DNA of 64,000 bases from Cryptomeria japonica (GCF_030272615.1 NC_081414.1:815774396-815838395), one strand, 5' to 3'. Counted from the first letter of the stretch, positions 33,379-46,100 are shown. Numbers and translations are program-made. The notes: generated by a model not told the origin, from the sequence alone.

Positions 33379-34573
33379 GAGATGGTGCAGTTTATCGTAT
33401 CGTTTCAAAGAAAGAAAAATAGGTGTGAAGAAATGCCCCATAAAATGTAAATTTAATGGGTGGTATGCCCCCTCGAGAGATGGGCCAAATTTTTTTTTGA
33501 AAAATCGGGCGATCTCTCGAAAAAGAATGAAAAGTGGAAGGGAGGTAGAATAGAAGAAATTAGAACTAATGATGAAAGAATTGGAGAAAATGGAGTGAAT
33601 ATGAAGAAACAACAAGCCAGTGGGTACCCTGAGGTCATGCAAGAGATACATAGCAGATGTAGTGTGGGGTTTGGATTGATGCTATACAATTGATCAAAAT
33701 TGGTTAGACAATCTGGTACAATCGGTTTAATTGCCCCAGTCAAGTCAAAGCATGACAGTTGATGTCAGTTGGTCGCTTGGACATGATAAAGTCTGAGTAA
33801 GTGAATCAAAGTGACCTGATGTGACTTAGACAATTGATGTAATTGCCCGATGAAGTCAAGGTATATGAAGCAAAATACTCGTTGAGACTTAGACAAGTGA
33901 TGTAATTGTCCATTGGATTGTGTTTGATTGGTTGATCAATTGATAGTGTGTGCGTGGGATGGATGATTGTGGTGAATCATAGCAGCCCCGTTGAGACTAG
34001 GTCATTATGATAAATGTCTGTTGTAGTCTAGGTTTGCCATAATCGATTACCTGTTGAGACCCGAAGATACTTGATCAAAGTATCTATTGATAGTCTAGGT
34101 GTGCGTGAGTTGATGTACCTATGCAGATAGAGTAACTTTCTTGAATTATTGGATGACTTAGGATAGGAAACACAATCCCTCCTATTTAGAGATGGATGGT
34201 GATGAACGTGGCTTGATTAGGTTGATTGGGACACAATGTAGGGTATGTGATGGTGATTATTGATATGGGGAGGGTGGGGAGGGGTTCAATGTTAGATAGA
34301 AGAAATGGAGGACCTATTACATTCCTATGGAAGAAGAGGAAAATAGAGTATCCATTGTCATTACTATGTATGAATGATATGCAGCTATTTATGAATGTAT
34401 GGATGGATGGAATGCAACGGAATGCATTATATACAAATGAGATGGAATGATGATCCATGGTGCTTTATTTTTCATCATTGAGCTTTAAAATGTTGTAAGA
34501 AAATACAAGCAACTTGACATAAAGATTCAAGATGACCAGAGTATTTCTTACATGGATTTTGATATAGCAAGTT
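33379..34573. other. Tat element 3' non-coding region, first part
   Basis: Long untranslated stretch with a degenerate repeat of GACTTAGACAA(T/G)TGATGTAATTG (about 33825-33910). The inner element is inserted at its edge. It continues at 37590-38800. No convincing gene. Confidence 0.55.
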
Positions 34574-34578
34574 AATAC

Positions 34579-34898
34579 TGTAGAAGTTGAGAAAGCCAAC
34601 TTCACAGACCCCGAAGATCACCTGCATGCAAATAACCTGTCACAGAAAGAAGAGATGGAGACAAACAAGCAAGGGTGCTCTGAAAGCTAAAAAAATGTAT
34701 TCATCCAAGAGAGAGATAAATTACAATGATGAATCCTTATAAAAGGATATTGTGCAACCCTAAAAGAAACCCTAATAGGTAGACATTTAATAATTAATAT
34801 AATTATTAAATGTCACAAATGCAAACTAAAGTGAAATCTTAAGAGAGGAATAAAGGTAATTTAATCAACATGATTAAATTAAAACCTTTACTCTAACA
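34579..34898 (-). repeat. Inner element 3' LTR
   Basis: 320 bp; on + TGTAGAAGTTGAG...TTTACTCTAACA. The polypurine tract (on - CTTAAGGGGGGG) lies immediately beside it at 34899-34910. Confidence 0.95.
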
Positions 34899-35101
34899 CC
34901 CCCCCTTAAGATGAGCAAAAGTGCAGTTACAAACATGTGCAAGAAAGCAAAGGTAACTACAATGCAAGAAAGTAAACTTGGGTCCCGGCAACAAGGCCTG
35001 ATCAGGTACCCAATTACAACCAAGTCTCTGTAAAGTGGAGAAATAGAGAAAACCTCATGGGAAAAACTCTACTCCAAAAAGAGATGAAAGAAATAAATGC
35101 A

Positions 35102-36193
35102 CTAATAACAGAAGGATAGGAGGTGGATAACATGATACCCCCCATAGACAACTTCTATCATATAAGTACATATACAATGGTCTCCATAGGAGAAAAAGAA
35201 AGAGACTAGAAGCCCCCCCCACAATGAAGAAACTACTGTCGCACATATGGATGCCTGAGGTAGAATCCAGAAAGAGATCCTGAAGTGGCATATAATATTC
35301 CTCCCCTTGGGAAGAAATGGATCCAAAGGACGAAGATGAAGAAACCCTGTGAAGAGAGAAGAATCAATCTGTCTCAAGATGTGTGCCATAATAGGATGCT
35401 GAAGAATCCCTCTGTCTGAACTGAAACAAAAGATGTTAAATCCAAACTGAACGGAAGACTCAAAAACTGCAACCTCTGAATGCACAGATGATGGTGGGCT
35501 AATAGCTGGAATATGGCTGTCAACAAAGAGGAGCTGAAAATCCTCAAAGTAATCCTCCAAGTCTGCAATATAGGACTCTACAAACAAAGACGAAATGCCT
35601 GCAAGATAAGAATCCCAAGTAGCCATGTCTAAAAGATGTATCATGTCCTGCTTAGCTGAATCAATAGGAGCCAAAGAAGAGGCAATATCAAACTGATCAG
35701 GAACAAAAGGAGATGATGTTGATACATGTATAATCTCAATCTGAAGAGTAGGAACTGTGAGACAATCCTCTGATTCATCGGAATATGTAAGGGTGTCTAA
35801 ATATTGAAGTTCCTTTAAAGTATCATGATCAAAAGGTGTGGTATCTCTCCAACCAATGGGTACAAGACAATCTGAAGCAGGATCCTTTGGGAATGGAGAA
35901 AGACTGGGGTCTCCATAGATCTCCCAAAGACGTGTCCACAGTGAGTGAGGACAATCAATGCCCGATATAGCCCACACAGTGTCAGAATCAACACTAGACA
36001 AAATAACTCCTACTATGTGATTTCTAATGATATCCCAAGCTAGTGTTCCCTCTAAAGTTGCTGGTTCAGGTATGAGATCATACAAATAAGGCAAAATATT
36101 AAGCCACCTACAGTGTGTAAGTATGCCCGTTGCCCATGACTCATAATTACCCCGTTCTAGAAATACAACTGAAGGGTGAGTAGAAAAACCCAT
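35102..36193 (-). CDS. Inner element Gag-like protein (363 aa)
   Basis: Begins MGFSTHPSVVFLERGNYESW. The GNYESWATGILTHCRWLNIL segment, followed about 40 residues later by LWTRLWEIYGDPS, matches the layout of plant Copia Gag N-terminal domains (DUF4219/UBN2 type): GxNYxxW then a W-x-x-L motif. The C-terminal half is acidic and Ser/Asp-rich and ends in a hydrophobic, Cys-containing stretch (FWILPQASICATVVSSLWGG). No zinc knuckle is seen. It would package element RNA if translated. The frame looks open. Confidence 0.6.
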   Translation of the reverse strand: MGFSTHPSVVFLERGNYESWATGILTHCRWLNILPYLYDLIPEPATLEGTLAWDIIRNHIVGVILSSVDSDTVWAISGIDCPHSLWTRLWEIYGDPSLSPFPKDPASDCLVPIGWRDTTPFDHDTLKELQYLDTLTYSDESEDCLTVPTLQIEIIHVSTSSPFVPDQFDIASSLAPIDSAKQDMIHLLDMATWDSYLAGISSLFVESYIADLEDYFEDFQLLFVDSHIPAISPPSSVHSEVAVFESSVQFGFNIFCFSSDRGILQHPIMAHILRQIDSSLFTGFLHLRPLDPFLPKGRNIICHFRISFWILPQASICATVVSSLWGGLLVSFFFSYGDHCICTYMIEVVYGGYHVIHLLSFCY

Positions 36194-36707
36194 GATAACT
36201 CTTCAAATTAACAAATCTGAGACTAAATGACTTTAATACTGATAAAGCAGATCAAATAAAGCCATCCCATGCAAACAAATCATTTCCAAGTCTGAAACGT
36301 CCAAGTAAGTGACAGATGTGTGAAAACACAAAGTACTGAATAAAATGTACCTGGTGTAGATTCTAGAAAAATAAATGATAGATCTGGAAAGAGTACAGAA
36401 ACCCCTTTCCAACGCCTATTCGTTTGCAAAAAACGGAGTCCGTATGCAAAAGAAATGGCTCCTGGAGTGCAAAAAACTTGCTCTGACTTTGACTGGCAAA
36501 AAACACTACAAAACGGCAAAATCAAAAAAAAAGTCCTGCATTATTTAGATCCGCCTCGAAACCATCTTTCCAACGCCTATTCTTTTTCGAAAAACGGAGA
36601 TCGGACGTCCAAGTTATGCCCGATTTTGTAAAACTGCTCCTAAAGGGCCCAAACAGGCCCCTAAGTCCTCAAGGGCTTAAAAAAATCAGCCCCTGGTCCT
36701 CTGGGTG

Positions 36708-36920
36708 ACTAGGGGCGGGCGCAAGAGGTGGTGGCGCGTGGGCAGCGCAGCTGGCGGCGCGCTGGCTGGGCGCGGGCGGGCTGGCGGCGGCGCGCAGGCT
36801 GCTGGCGGCGGGCGGGCGGCGGGTGCTGTGCCGGCGGCGCGACGGAGGATACCGCCGGCGGCGGCGGCCGAGCGGTGGCCGCCGGGCTGGGCGGGGGCGG
36901 CGCTGGCCTTAACACTGGCT
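36708..36920. other. GC-rich island in the inner element leader
   Basis: About 200 bp of GGCGGC/GCGCGG-rich sequence in otherwise AT-rich DNA. It lies between the 5' LTR and the gag-like frame in element orientation. The high-GC reading frames on both strands (Ala/Gly/Arg-rich) are composition artefacts. Confidence 0.8.
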
Positions 36921-37256
36921 GCGCTTGCCGAAAACCGAAAAATGCCGATTTTTAATTTTTTTTTGATTTTTTTTGAATTTTGCGCCTCGGTTTTCGTGCC
37001 CTAGGGCCGTACGGCCTTGGAGCCAAAAAAAATTTGCCTCCTGAAGCAACTGTGTCCAAATCGGACGAATTTTATATGGAAATAAGGGTTTTTGGGTGCT
37101 ACGAGCTCAACGGTGAGGTCCGTTTGGGCTCAAAGTGCATCGAAAAAAAAATACCCCCTATTCCAAAATAAAAAACAGAAGACAAACACAGATCTGATGC
37201 AACCAAAACTTGGATCTCAAAATCTTTCAAAAGTCTGAACAAGCTGCAATAGATCT

Positions 37257-37269
37257 GGCTCTGATACCA
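37257..37269 (-). other. Inner element primer-binding site (initiator tRNA-Met)
   Basis: On - TGGTATCAGAGCC directly follows the LTR end and exactly matches the complement of the initiator tRNA-Met 3' end. Confidence 0.9.
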
Positions 37270-37589
37270 TGTAGAAGTTGAGAAAGCCAACTTCACAGAC
37301 CCCGAAGATCACCTGCATGCAAATAACCTGTCACAGAAAGAAGAGATGGAGACAAACAAGCAAGGGTGCTCTGAAAGCTAAAAAAATGTATTCATCCAAG
37401 AGAGAGATAAATTACAATGATGAATCCTTATAAAAGGATATTGTGCAACCCTAAAAGAAACCCTAATAGGTAGACATTTAATAATTAATATAATTATTAA
37501 ATGTCACAAATGCAAACTAAAGTGAAATCTTAAGAGAGGAATAAAGGTAATTTAATCAACATGATTAAATTAAAACCTTTACTCTAACA
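37270..37589 (-). repeat. Inner element 5' LTR
   Basis: 320 bp, apparently identical to 34579-34898. On - it starts TGTTAGAGTAAAGG and ends CAACTTCTACA. Confidence 0.95.
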
Positions 37590-38800
37590 AATACAAGCAA
37601 CTTGATATAATGGATCAAGTTGACCAGAGTATTGCTTGCGGAATAGACAAGGATTATCTCCTTTCATGCATGACTTGGATCGTCCTCCTTGATCTTAGGC
37701 TGATCATATCCTGAGACAAGTGCATACCGTAATAAGAGATAAAACCTTTATCCAGTTTGGATGAGGTAGGAGGAACCAAAGAAAGAGCATTGTACCTGCA
37801 AACAAACAGTATATACATAAAGAATAAAGAATATGGATCCTTGGTAATGGTTCATGCTCATATGGTCGAGGTATACGTTGTAGTCAACAAGCCGTAATGA
37901 TCTATGACTGTATTTGGCATAAGATCACGTAGCTTGGTGAACTTCCCACGTAGACACCATTAGTACATGCCCCAGAACTTCATCGGAATAATGTGTCGAA
38001 GATACACAAACAATGCCGCAAGATCCTGATACAGATAAATGAACGATTGTACTCACAAATCAACCAAGTATTTGATAGCTTAACATAATTTTCTTGTCAA
38101 AGAAAACATCACTTTTGTCTTTGTTTTGGTAAGGAAGGATGCATCCTTGTTGAAGACAGTTTTGAGTGTTGATGTTGATTGTGTGGTCGATTGATAAGTG
38201 GTCATTTTGTTAAGTATGTCGCAATGTTTGTTTGGTATCTACATGGACGAGTATGTACAATGTGTTGCCATGTTTTTGTGTGATTTTTCAATGGTTTTGT
38301 CGATGTTTTTGGATTTTGAATTGTTTTGAATGTTTTTGGTATTTTTGCGAGATATTTTTGAATGTTTTTGGATTTTTGATGATTGTTTGAATGAAGAACT
38401 TAATGAATCATAAGACAATGTAGAATCCACTTCCATGAATAGATTAAAGGCATTGCCCCCAGTTTTAGACATGACTATGAAAAAGTGGGATGCAAGATGT
38501 ATGGAGTACTATCATAATTGCAGAGGAATAAAAAGCCATGGCTGATGGATGGATGGATGTATGTATGAAGTAGATGTGATCGCAACAAGTCTGAAAGACA
38601 ATGGAGCCATAGCATTTACGAGTGGCACCTGTTTGCCAGGTTTTCACCATCGTACTTACCCAAGGTGCCACCGGAGTGGTTGTTCACCGTTTGGATGCAT
38701 GATTTTTCTTTACTTTTTTTGAATGTTTTTGTATTTTCTTCAGGACATTTTTCTGAATGTTTTTGGTATTTTCTGGTATGTAGGGGAGCCTGATGCTCTG
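37590..38800. other. Tat element 3' non-coding region, second part
   Basis: Continues the region interrupted by the inner element. It contains T/G-rich text with repeated GAATGTTTTTG words at 38280-38400 and 38725-38770. No gene. Confidence 0.5.
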
Positions 38801-38806
38801 TACAGC

Positions 38807-41800
38807 TTAGGTATAAAACCGTTTGAGGTGCATGCTGTTGATTGGATCTGCAAGCGGTTCTCCTTCTGATGTAGCCAACTGATATGCCCTGGACCCGAAC
38901 ACAGCAGTGACAACATATGGGCCCAGCCAGTTTGATTTAAACTTGCCCTGATGTTCTCGGTTTGGTTGGTTGCAAGGATTCTCTCGTAGAACAAGATCAC
39001 CTACCTCAAATGTACGAGGTCTAACTCGGTGATTGTAGCTTCTGCTCATGCGTTGCTGATAGGCTTTGAGATGGTTGTATGTAGCTTGTCGCTTCTCATC
39101 AAGTAACTCTAAGTCCTAAAGACGTGAGACTCTGTAAGCTTCATCATCTATCAGATTATGCAAGGAAACCCGTAATGATGGTATCTCAACCTCAATAGGT
39201 AAGATAGCTTCTGCACCATAAACCAATGAATAAGGAGTTGCACCTGTAGGGGTTCGAATGCTAGTTCGATATGCCCATAGTGCCGGATTTAGTTGAACAT
39301 GCCAGTCACGCCCGGCATCATTGACTGTCTTTTTGAGGATTCTTAATATGTTTTTATTGGATGCTTCGGCCTGACCATTGCCTTGTGGGTAATAGGGGGT
39401 GGAAAAGCGGTGTTGGATATGAAATTACTCACAAAGTTCACGGACATCCTGATTTTTGAAAGGGAGACCGCTATCTGTGATGATGGACATGGGCACACCA
39501 TACCGACAGATGATGTAGTTGATGATGAATGAGGCGATCTTCTTGCCGGTGACTTGGGTAAGTGGAACAGCTTCGATCCACTTTGTGAAATATTCGGTGG
39601 CGGTAATAATGAATTTATGGCCATTGGATGAAGATGGATGGATTTTACCCACAAGGTCAAGGCCCCATTGACAGAAAGGCCATGATGTTGTGATTGGTTG
39701 CAGTTCCTGGGCTGGTGCATGTATCAGGTCACCATGAAATTGACATTTCTTGCATTTTTTGACAAAGTAGTAGGAATCCTTTTCCATAGATGGCCAATAA
39801 TATCCAGCTCGCATGAGTTTCTTGGCTAGTGACGGACCACTTGAATGAGTCCCGCAAATTCCTTCATGTACCTCTTCCAAAGCCTTTGTTATCTCACCTT
39901 GTTCCAGACATCGAAGGAGAGTACCATCAAGACCGCGTCGGTATAGGGTTTCGGCAATAATGGTATATCGAGCAGTTTGGCGAATGAAGGTTTTTCGTTG
40001 GTTATTCGATTGGTTGGGAGGAAGGGTATGATCGCGAAGATAGGTGTAGAACTCACCGTACCATGGGGATTTAGAACCGATAAGGTGACATATCATCTCA
40101 GATTCAGGGATATCATAAGCGGGGATCCAAAGCTGTTCTACCAAGAACTCGTAGCGTGTTGAATTATGTGGAAGATCTAGTAGAGATGCGATGGTAGCCA
40201 TGGCATCAGTAGCTCGATTCTGATCTCTTGGCATCTGCTCAAAAGTGATAGTAGTAAATGATGTCTTTAGAGTGTCCACCATTTGCTTATATGGCATGAG
40301 TTTATCATCTTTGGTCTGATATTCATCTGTTGCTTGTCGAATGACTAGTTGGGAATCGCCATATACTTGCAGTTCTTGTAATTTCCATTGTACGGCTAAC
40401 CTGAGTCCTGTGATCAAGGCCTCATATTCTGCTATGTTGTTGGTGCATGGGAATGTGAGCCTGTAAGACTTCAGGATGCTATTACCTTGAGGTGTGATAA
40501 ACAGAATGCCTGCCCCTGAGCCATGCCTAGTGTATGAACCATCAAAGTATAGTTTCCATGGTTGTACTTCTGTGATCATGAATATCTCTTCATCTGGAAA
40601 ATTGGAAATGAGAGGATGATCGCCTATGAGTGGTGCATCGGCCAACTGATCTGCAATAACTTGCCCTTTGATAGCTTTACGGTCCACATACTCGATGTCA
40701 AATTCACTTAGAATCATCACCCATTTGGCCAAGCGACCTGTCAATGCTGCTTTGCTGAGTAAATACTTGAGTGGATCAATCTTTGCAATGAGTTGTACCT
40801 TGTGTGTTAACAGATAGTGCCTCAGTTTAGTAGCTGCTAAGATTACTGCTAAGCAAGCTCGCTCAATAGGTGTGTAATTGAGTTCATAGCCAACCAGTGT
40901 GCGAGAGATGTAGTATACAACACACTCTTTTCCTTCTGCATTATGTTGTGCCAATAGTACACCTAATGCTGTACTTGTTGCTGAGATATAAAGTAACAAC
41001 GGTCTATTTAGATCTGGTGGCATCAACAATGGTGGATTCATGAGATAGTCTTTAAGCGTTTGAAATGCTTGCTGGCATCGGGCATCCCACTGAAAACGGA
41101 TATTCTTGTGTAGCAGGTGTGTGAATGGGTGACACTTATTAGCCAATTGTGCAATGAATCTTCGGATGGATTGAAGTCGTCCTTGTAGGGTCCTTAGCTG
41201 ACTGATATTCTTTGGAGGTGGCATGTCCATGATTGCCTTAACCTTTGCTGGATCGACCTCAATACCTTTGCTTGAGACAATGTATCCTAGAAGTTTCCCG
41301 GAGGTTACTCCAAAGACACATTTCTTTGGGTTGAGTCGAACATGGTATTGTTCCAGTCTATCAAAGATTTTATCTAAGATGTGGAGATGCCCTTCTCTGG
41401 TGAGTGATTTTGCTAGTAAGTCATCCACATAATCTTCCATCATAGTATGCATCATGTCATGGAAGATGGTGGTCATTGCTCTTTGATAGGTTGCTCCTGC
41501 ATTTTTGAAACCGAAGGGCATTACATTCCAACAATATGTGCCCCATGGACATGTGAAGGCTGTCTTATGTTGATCTTCTGGTGCGATCTTTATCTGATTG
41601 TATCCTGAAAAGCCATCCATGAGTGAAAGCATGGCATGTCCCGCTGTTAGATCCACTATGATGTCGATATTTGGTAGGGGGAAGTCATCCTTAGGACAGG
41701 CCTTATTTAGATCTCTGAAGTCAGTACAAATGCGGATGCCCCCTTTTGGTTTGCGAACTAGCACAATATTGGAGATCCATTCTACATAATCAATTGGTCT

Positions 41801-42472
41801 AATGAAACCAACATCTAGGAGTTTCTTGAGTTCTGTTTTGACTAGCACTGCAATCTGGGGATGTATCTTACAAAGCTTCTGCTTGACAGGTTTGGCTCCT
41901 TCTGCGACGGTGAGGTGATGCATGACTAAATCAGGATCAAGCCCAGGCATGTCTGCATATGACCATGCGAAGTTGATCTGACGCTTCTGGAAGAACTCTA
42001 TAAATTTAGGCTGTTCCTCTGGAGTGAGAAGAGATGCCAGATGTATGATATGAGGATTTTTAGGAGTCCCCACATTGTATTCTTTGGTTTCCTCGATGAG
42101 AATCGTTGATCGTTCCTGTTGTGCATTAGCAGGGAGAATGTCAAATCCTTCATCCTCAGGTGCCTCGGAGAGGTTTTCACCATTGGATACGCTCTTTCTT
42201 TTTACTTTCGTTGGATCAAACAATGCCACAGTGTGGTTTTCACTAGAAGATCCATGTTTTATTGTTATATTTTTGCAGCTGAAAGGTTTGGCATCCGCCC
42301 CGAAGTATGCTGCGCTATTAAGTTCAATGGCGAATCCAGCTTTGTGATCCCCGCTTGGTAGGTTATCCCTTAATTCCAAAAAGTCAATGATAGCCTCATC
42401 GTTTCGGAAGAAGTCAAGACATGGGGGAGTTGGTTGGTTCCATTCGATGAGTTCAGGGTGGACAATGGGCAT
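38807..42472 (-). mobile_element. Tat element pol region: RT, RNase H, second RNase H, integrase
   Basis: In order on -, reverse transcriptase with VLVRKPKGGIRICTDFRDLN, MPFGFKNAGATYQ and the catalytic YVDD; an RNase H-like connection domain (LLYISATSTALGVLLAQ, VYYISRTL); a second RNase H with LYFDGSYTRHGSGAGI, NNIAEYEALITGL and VYGDSQLVI; integrase with zinc-binding H-x-H...CKKCQ, core GLDLVG...DSG and a C-terminal GPY-like segment (NWLGPYVV, near 38.8 kb). Together these copy the RNA into DNA and insert it. Domain order and the second RNase H place it in the Tat lineage of Ty3/Gypsy. The region is a fossil with a small number of breaks. Confidence 0.92.
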
Positions 42473-42724
42473 TACTTCATCGACCAGGTTAAGTTCATTA
42501 GAGGTATGAGTGAGGGTTAAGATGTTATGGTGAAGGTCGTTGATGGTACTTTCCCTGTCAGAATCAGGCGTAGGATGAGACGTAGGGTCTGTGGAAGACG
42601 TTTCCAGTTCAGGAACCCAAGTGGTCTTTATTTGTGCTTCTCCATAAACAGGGATGTCTTTGCATGGCGGAGGTGGTGATGTGTCTTCCTCATCTGAAGT
42701 GTTAAGCTATACCGAATCAAATTC

Positions 42725-44320
42725 TCATTCATGTGAGTCGGTCTCTGAATCACTTTCCAGCATCCGATTGCTATACCATACTGGGATGTCTTTTGAGTTA
42801 AACACTGCAGGTGTGATTGGTTGATGTACCTTTGTAGTGATCAGTGCTACAGGAAGTTTGATGGGGATAAAAGAATCTGGCATAGGAAGTATCGGCAGTG
42901 TTGACTCAGTGGCTTCTGCGGGAACTGCTGGTACCATAGATGCTGCTGCGAGTGCTGATACAGTTGCTGCTGTTAATGGTACTGCTAATGGGAGTACTGG
43001 TTTGATTGGTGGAATGATTGGTATTGGAGATAGTTGTGTTGGGGTTATGAGCCTCAGTGGGGCAGTTGGGATGGTGCTTGAGGGTGCTTTGATTATGAAA
43101 GGCGTCCGTTTTACAATAGGTGGACAAAATGGTTTGCTGGGTTTTCCTTTGAACTTGAGTTTAGGAAAGATCTCTTTCTCAAAGCCTAGGCCTGTGTTAC
43201 CTTTGGGCTTGAATTCTGGTAGTAGAGGTTCATGTCGTCCTTGTTTGCAATATCCTAAAGCACTCTGACCATCATACCTCATTCGTTGCATAATGAGGAG
43301 ACCTTTGCCATACTGTTCCGTAGGAAGTGTAACTCGCGGTATGTCAGTGGTGATGGGATCCTTATAGATCCATTCCGCCAAGTCCTCATCTTGTGTTTCT
43401 TCTTCTTGACTCTTTCCAAGAACGAAAGGCGTCAAAGCACATGCTGGTATGTTTAGTGGTTGTTGGAGTACCTGCTGTGGTTTACCATGAGTTCTAGGAG
43501 AAGTGGGCATTTGTCCCACACAAAAGAGTTGACTCAGGTTGTATTCCCCAGGACCTTCCTCTGCGATCTTCATCTTAAGCTTTTCTTGCTTTGGTATAGT
43601 GGTGTTCGAACTGGCAAGAGAGGTTGGACTTATATATGATGTGGAGGAAATGGCTTCTCTATTATTAGGAACAGTAATCTCTGGTTGATGGCTGATATTA
43701 TGGCAAAATGCAAAGGGGTTTGCATCGCCCAGAATTGTGATCTCTACACCGTTATGTGGGAACTTGATACATTGATGGTAGGTAGATGGAACGGCTTGCA
43801 TGGCATGTATCCAAGGTCTCCCTAATAATAGATTGTATGGCAGAGGAAGGTCCAGAACCTGACAAATGATGTGCTTTACCACGGGGCCCACTCGGATTGG
43901 TAGTACCACAGCTCCTTTGGATGAACGCTCTGCATCGTCATAGGCTTTGATGGTGATCTTCTGACGAGGATCCACTGATTCTACTGCATATCCCAATGTT
44001 GTGACCAACTGCAGTGTACAAATATTTAGGCCTGCTCCATTATCGATCAAGACTCGCTTGATCCTATGCTGGTTAATAAATCCTTCAATGTGGAGTGAGG
44101 CATTATGTGGTTGTTGGAAAGAAGAGTTGTCACTTTCAGAAAAAGTGAGACAAGGTGATGACTTGAGACTTCCAACCATGGCTTGAAATTGGTATGTATT
44201 CAGATTTGCAGGGACTGACGCTTCTTGGAGTGCTTGATCCAAGATAGTTTTATGAGAGGGCGATAGGCACAAAAGCTCTAAAATGGATATAAGTGCAGGG
44301 GTTTTGTCTAATTGTTCCAC
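42725..44320 (-). mobile_element. Tat element protease region with G-patch-like segment
   Basis: The retropepsin core is RVLIDNGAGLNIC, that is D-N-G-A in place of the common D-T/S-G-A, followed by LLLGRPWIHAM, the usual flap/second strand. About 170 residues later comes GKGLLIMQRMRYDGQSALGY, which looks like a G-patch (an RNA-binding Gly-rich motif known after the protease of some retroelements and betaretroviruses). A Pro/Thr/Ile-rich low-complexity tail follows. It lies between the gag and pol regions in the expected order. Confidence 0.8.
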
Positions 44321-44329
44321 AAGATTGTA

Positions 44330-46100
44330 CTACTTTGGGATGGAGGTGGTGCCTTGTGGAGCTGCCTTGATGGTAACTTTGCCACGACATGTAACAACAT
44401 TGCAATTTGAGTTGGGATTTTTGAAGGTTATGGTTGCAACTTGTTCATTGGCATCATACAGATGATTTACAGTGTAATTATACGCAGCCTGCGTATAATC
44501 AGTGGTATCAGTGCCTCGTCTGGAAGTGGAAGGATCCCTTTGATCTTGTGATGGAAGTGGATTTTTGAACATCAGATGATCGTTATTGGTTGTTTTTGGG
44601 TTATGTCCTTCAATTTCAATTTCTCCTCGATCAATAAGATCTTGAATGAGATCTTTCAATCGGTGACAATTACTTGTCTTGTGTCCTCTTCCTTGATGGA
44701 ATTCACAGTGTTCAGTATCTCTCCACCATGCCGGTTTGACCTGAGGCTCATAGTTTGATAGCTTAGGTAAAGTGACCAAATTTTGAGAAATGAGTTGTCG
44801 CAACACTGTTTCAATGGGTTCCCCTAAGGGAGTGTATGTGCGTTTCTGTTTTTGCTGACGAGGTCTAGGTTCATCATGAGATGTGATGCGACCTTGATTA
44901 GAAGGAACATTTGTGTTGTTTTGAGGTGGAGGATTTTGTCCTGCAAACCAAACCACAGGTTGTGCGTTTTGGATAGTCCTGGCATCCACAACCCCATCAT
45001 TGATGATATTCTTGCTTTTATTCCAGAAGTTTGGTTTATCGCTATTGAAGCGTGGGCGAGGACCATCTTTTGGTTCATTAAAGATTTTGATGAGTCCCTT
45101 CTTGATAAGTGCCCTTTCACACTTCAAACCCTTTGTGATCATATCATTAAAAGAGTCTGTGTCTTTGACATCCAGGTGAAATTCCATTTCTTCGTTTAAG
45201 TTGGAAATGAATATTTCCACTAGTTCTCGTTCAGGTAACTGAAGAGAACGTCTGCTAGACATTTGACGCCATCGTTGCAGGAATACTGAGAATTGCTCAC
45301 CTGGTTTTTGTTTGGTGTTGCATAGATCAGCCATGGTGACATCGCGTTCAATGTTATGAGAGTAATGAGCTAGGAACTTCTAGATGAGTTCCTCAAATGT
45401 TCTAATGCCACCTGGTAGTCGGGAAAACCATGATGTGGTTGTTCCTCCCAAGCTTTGGGGAAAAAGGCGCATTAGGTAGGTGTCTTCATATGCCACTTCA
45501 AGACAAGCGGAATGAAATTCTCTGACATGATCACGAGGATCTCCCTTTCCTCTATATTTTTCGAATTTGGGTGTTTCGAATCCTCGAGGAAATGGTGGCA
45601 TGTAAAGATTCCTATCAAAAGGATAGGGACAGATGTCATTGAGTGAGAATTGGTTAGTCTTGACACCACTATGAAGCTGTTGGGCGAGATTCTCGACTTG
45701 TTCCCACAACATCTCCATTTCATTTGGAGGAGGAGGTGGTGGGTTACCTCGAGGAATGTTATATCTGATGGGATCTCTACCTCTTTCCTCTTCATGGCGA
45801 CTTTGTCTTTCTGATGCTTGTCTTAATTGGGCAAGATCAAAGTCAGAGGGGAGTTTTGCTCCTTCTTGAGCGAGTCTTAAGAAGTGAGCATCCGCATTGC
45901 TCCTGAGTATTTCGTCAAAAAGCCTGTTAAAGAGAGGGTTATGCTGAGCCCTTTCTATTGTTGCAGGAGTGGGAGTACTTGGGTTTTCGTCATCGACATT
46001 TCCTCCAAGTGCTTCTTGAAATTCATGGAGATTTTCCTCTTCTTCTTCTTCCCTTTCTATTTCTCTTTGCCTTGATTGTGATCGGGTTTGAGCCATTTTG
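44330..46100 (-). mobile_element. Tat element gag region
   Basis: Starts near MAQTRSQSRQREIEREEEEE, an acidic leader. The capsid-like retrotransposon-gag domain follows (MPPFPRGFETPKFEKYRGKG, ACLEVAYEDTYLMRLFPQSL, FSVFLQRWRQMSSRRSLQLP). The C-terminal knuckle-like CEFHQGRGHKTSNC leads into LKDLIQDLIDRGEI, a form typical of Tat/Ogre Gag. This protein would form the particle. The region is broken. A segment of about 190 bp from its 3' part (about 44.50-44.70 kb) and one of about 125 bp from its 5' end (about 46.08-46.21 kb) each occur a second time at 46.21-46.55 kb. Confidence 0.85.

Larger units (their letters stand above)
34579..37589 (-). mobile_element. Inner 3.0-kb Copia-type non-autonomous element, LTRs identical
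   Basis: LTRs 34579-34898 and 37270-37589, 320 bp each, no difference seen by eye. Target duplication AATAC (34574-34578 and 37590-37594). On - the order is LTR, primer site TGGTATCAGAGCC for initiator tRNA-Met, GC-rich leader, one gag-like frame, polypurine tract, LTR. No protease, reverse transcriptase or integrase is visible, so movement would have depended on another element. It looks structurally whole for its class. LTR identity makes it the youngest insertion of the nest. Confidence 0.92.

Noticed and set aside
36705-37004. Ala/Gly/Arg-rich frames on both strands
   Set aside because: Caused by the GC-rich island in the inner element's leader; no start context or homology.
42837-43268. 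Gly/Ser/Val-rich + strand frame of 143 codons
   Set aside because: Antisense of the Pro/Thr/Ile-rich tail of the Tat protease region.
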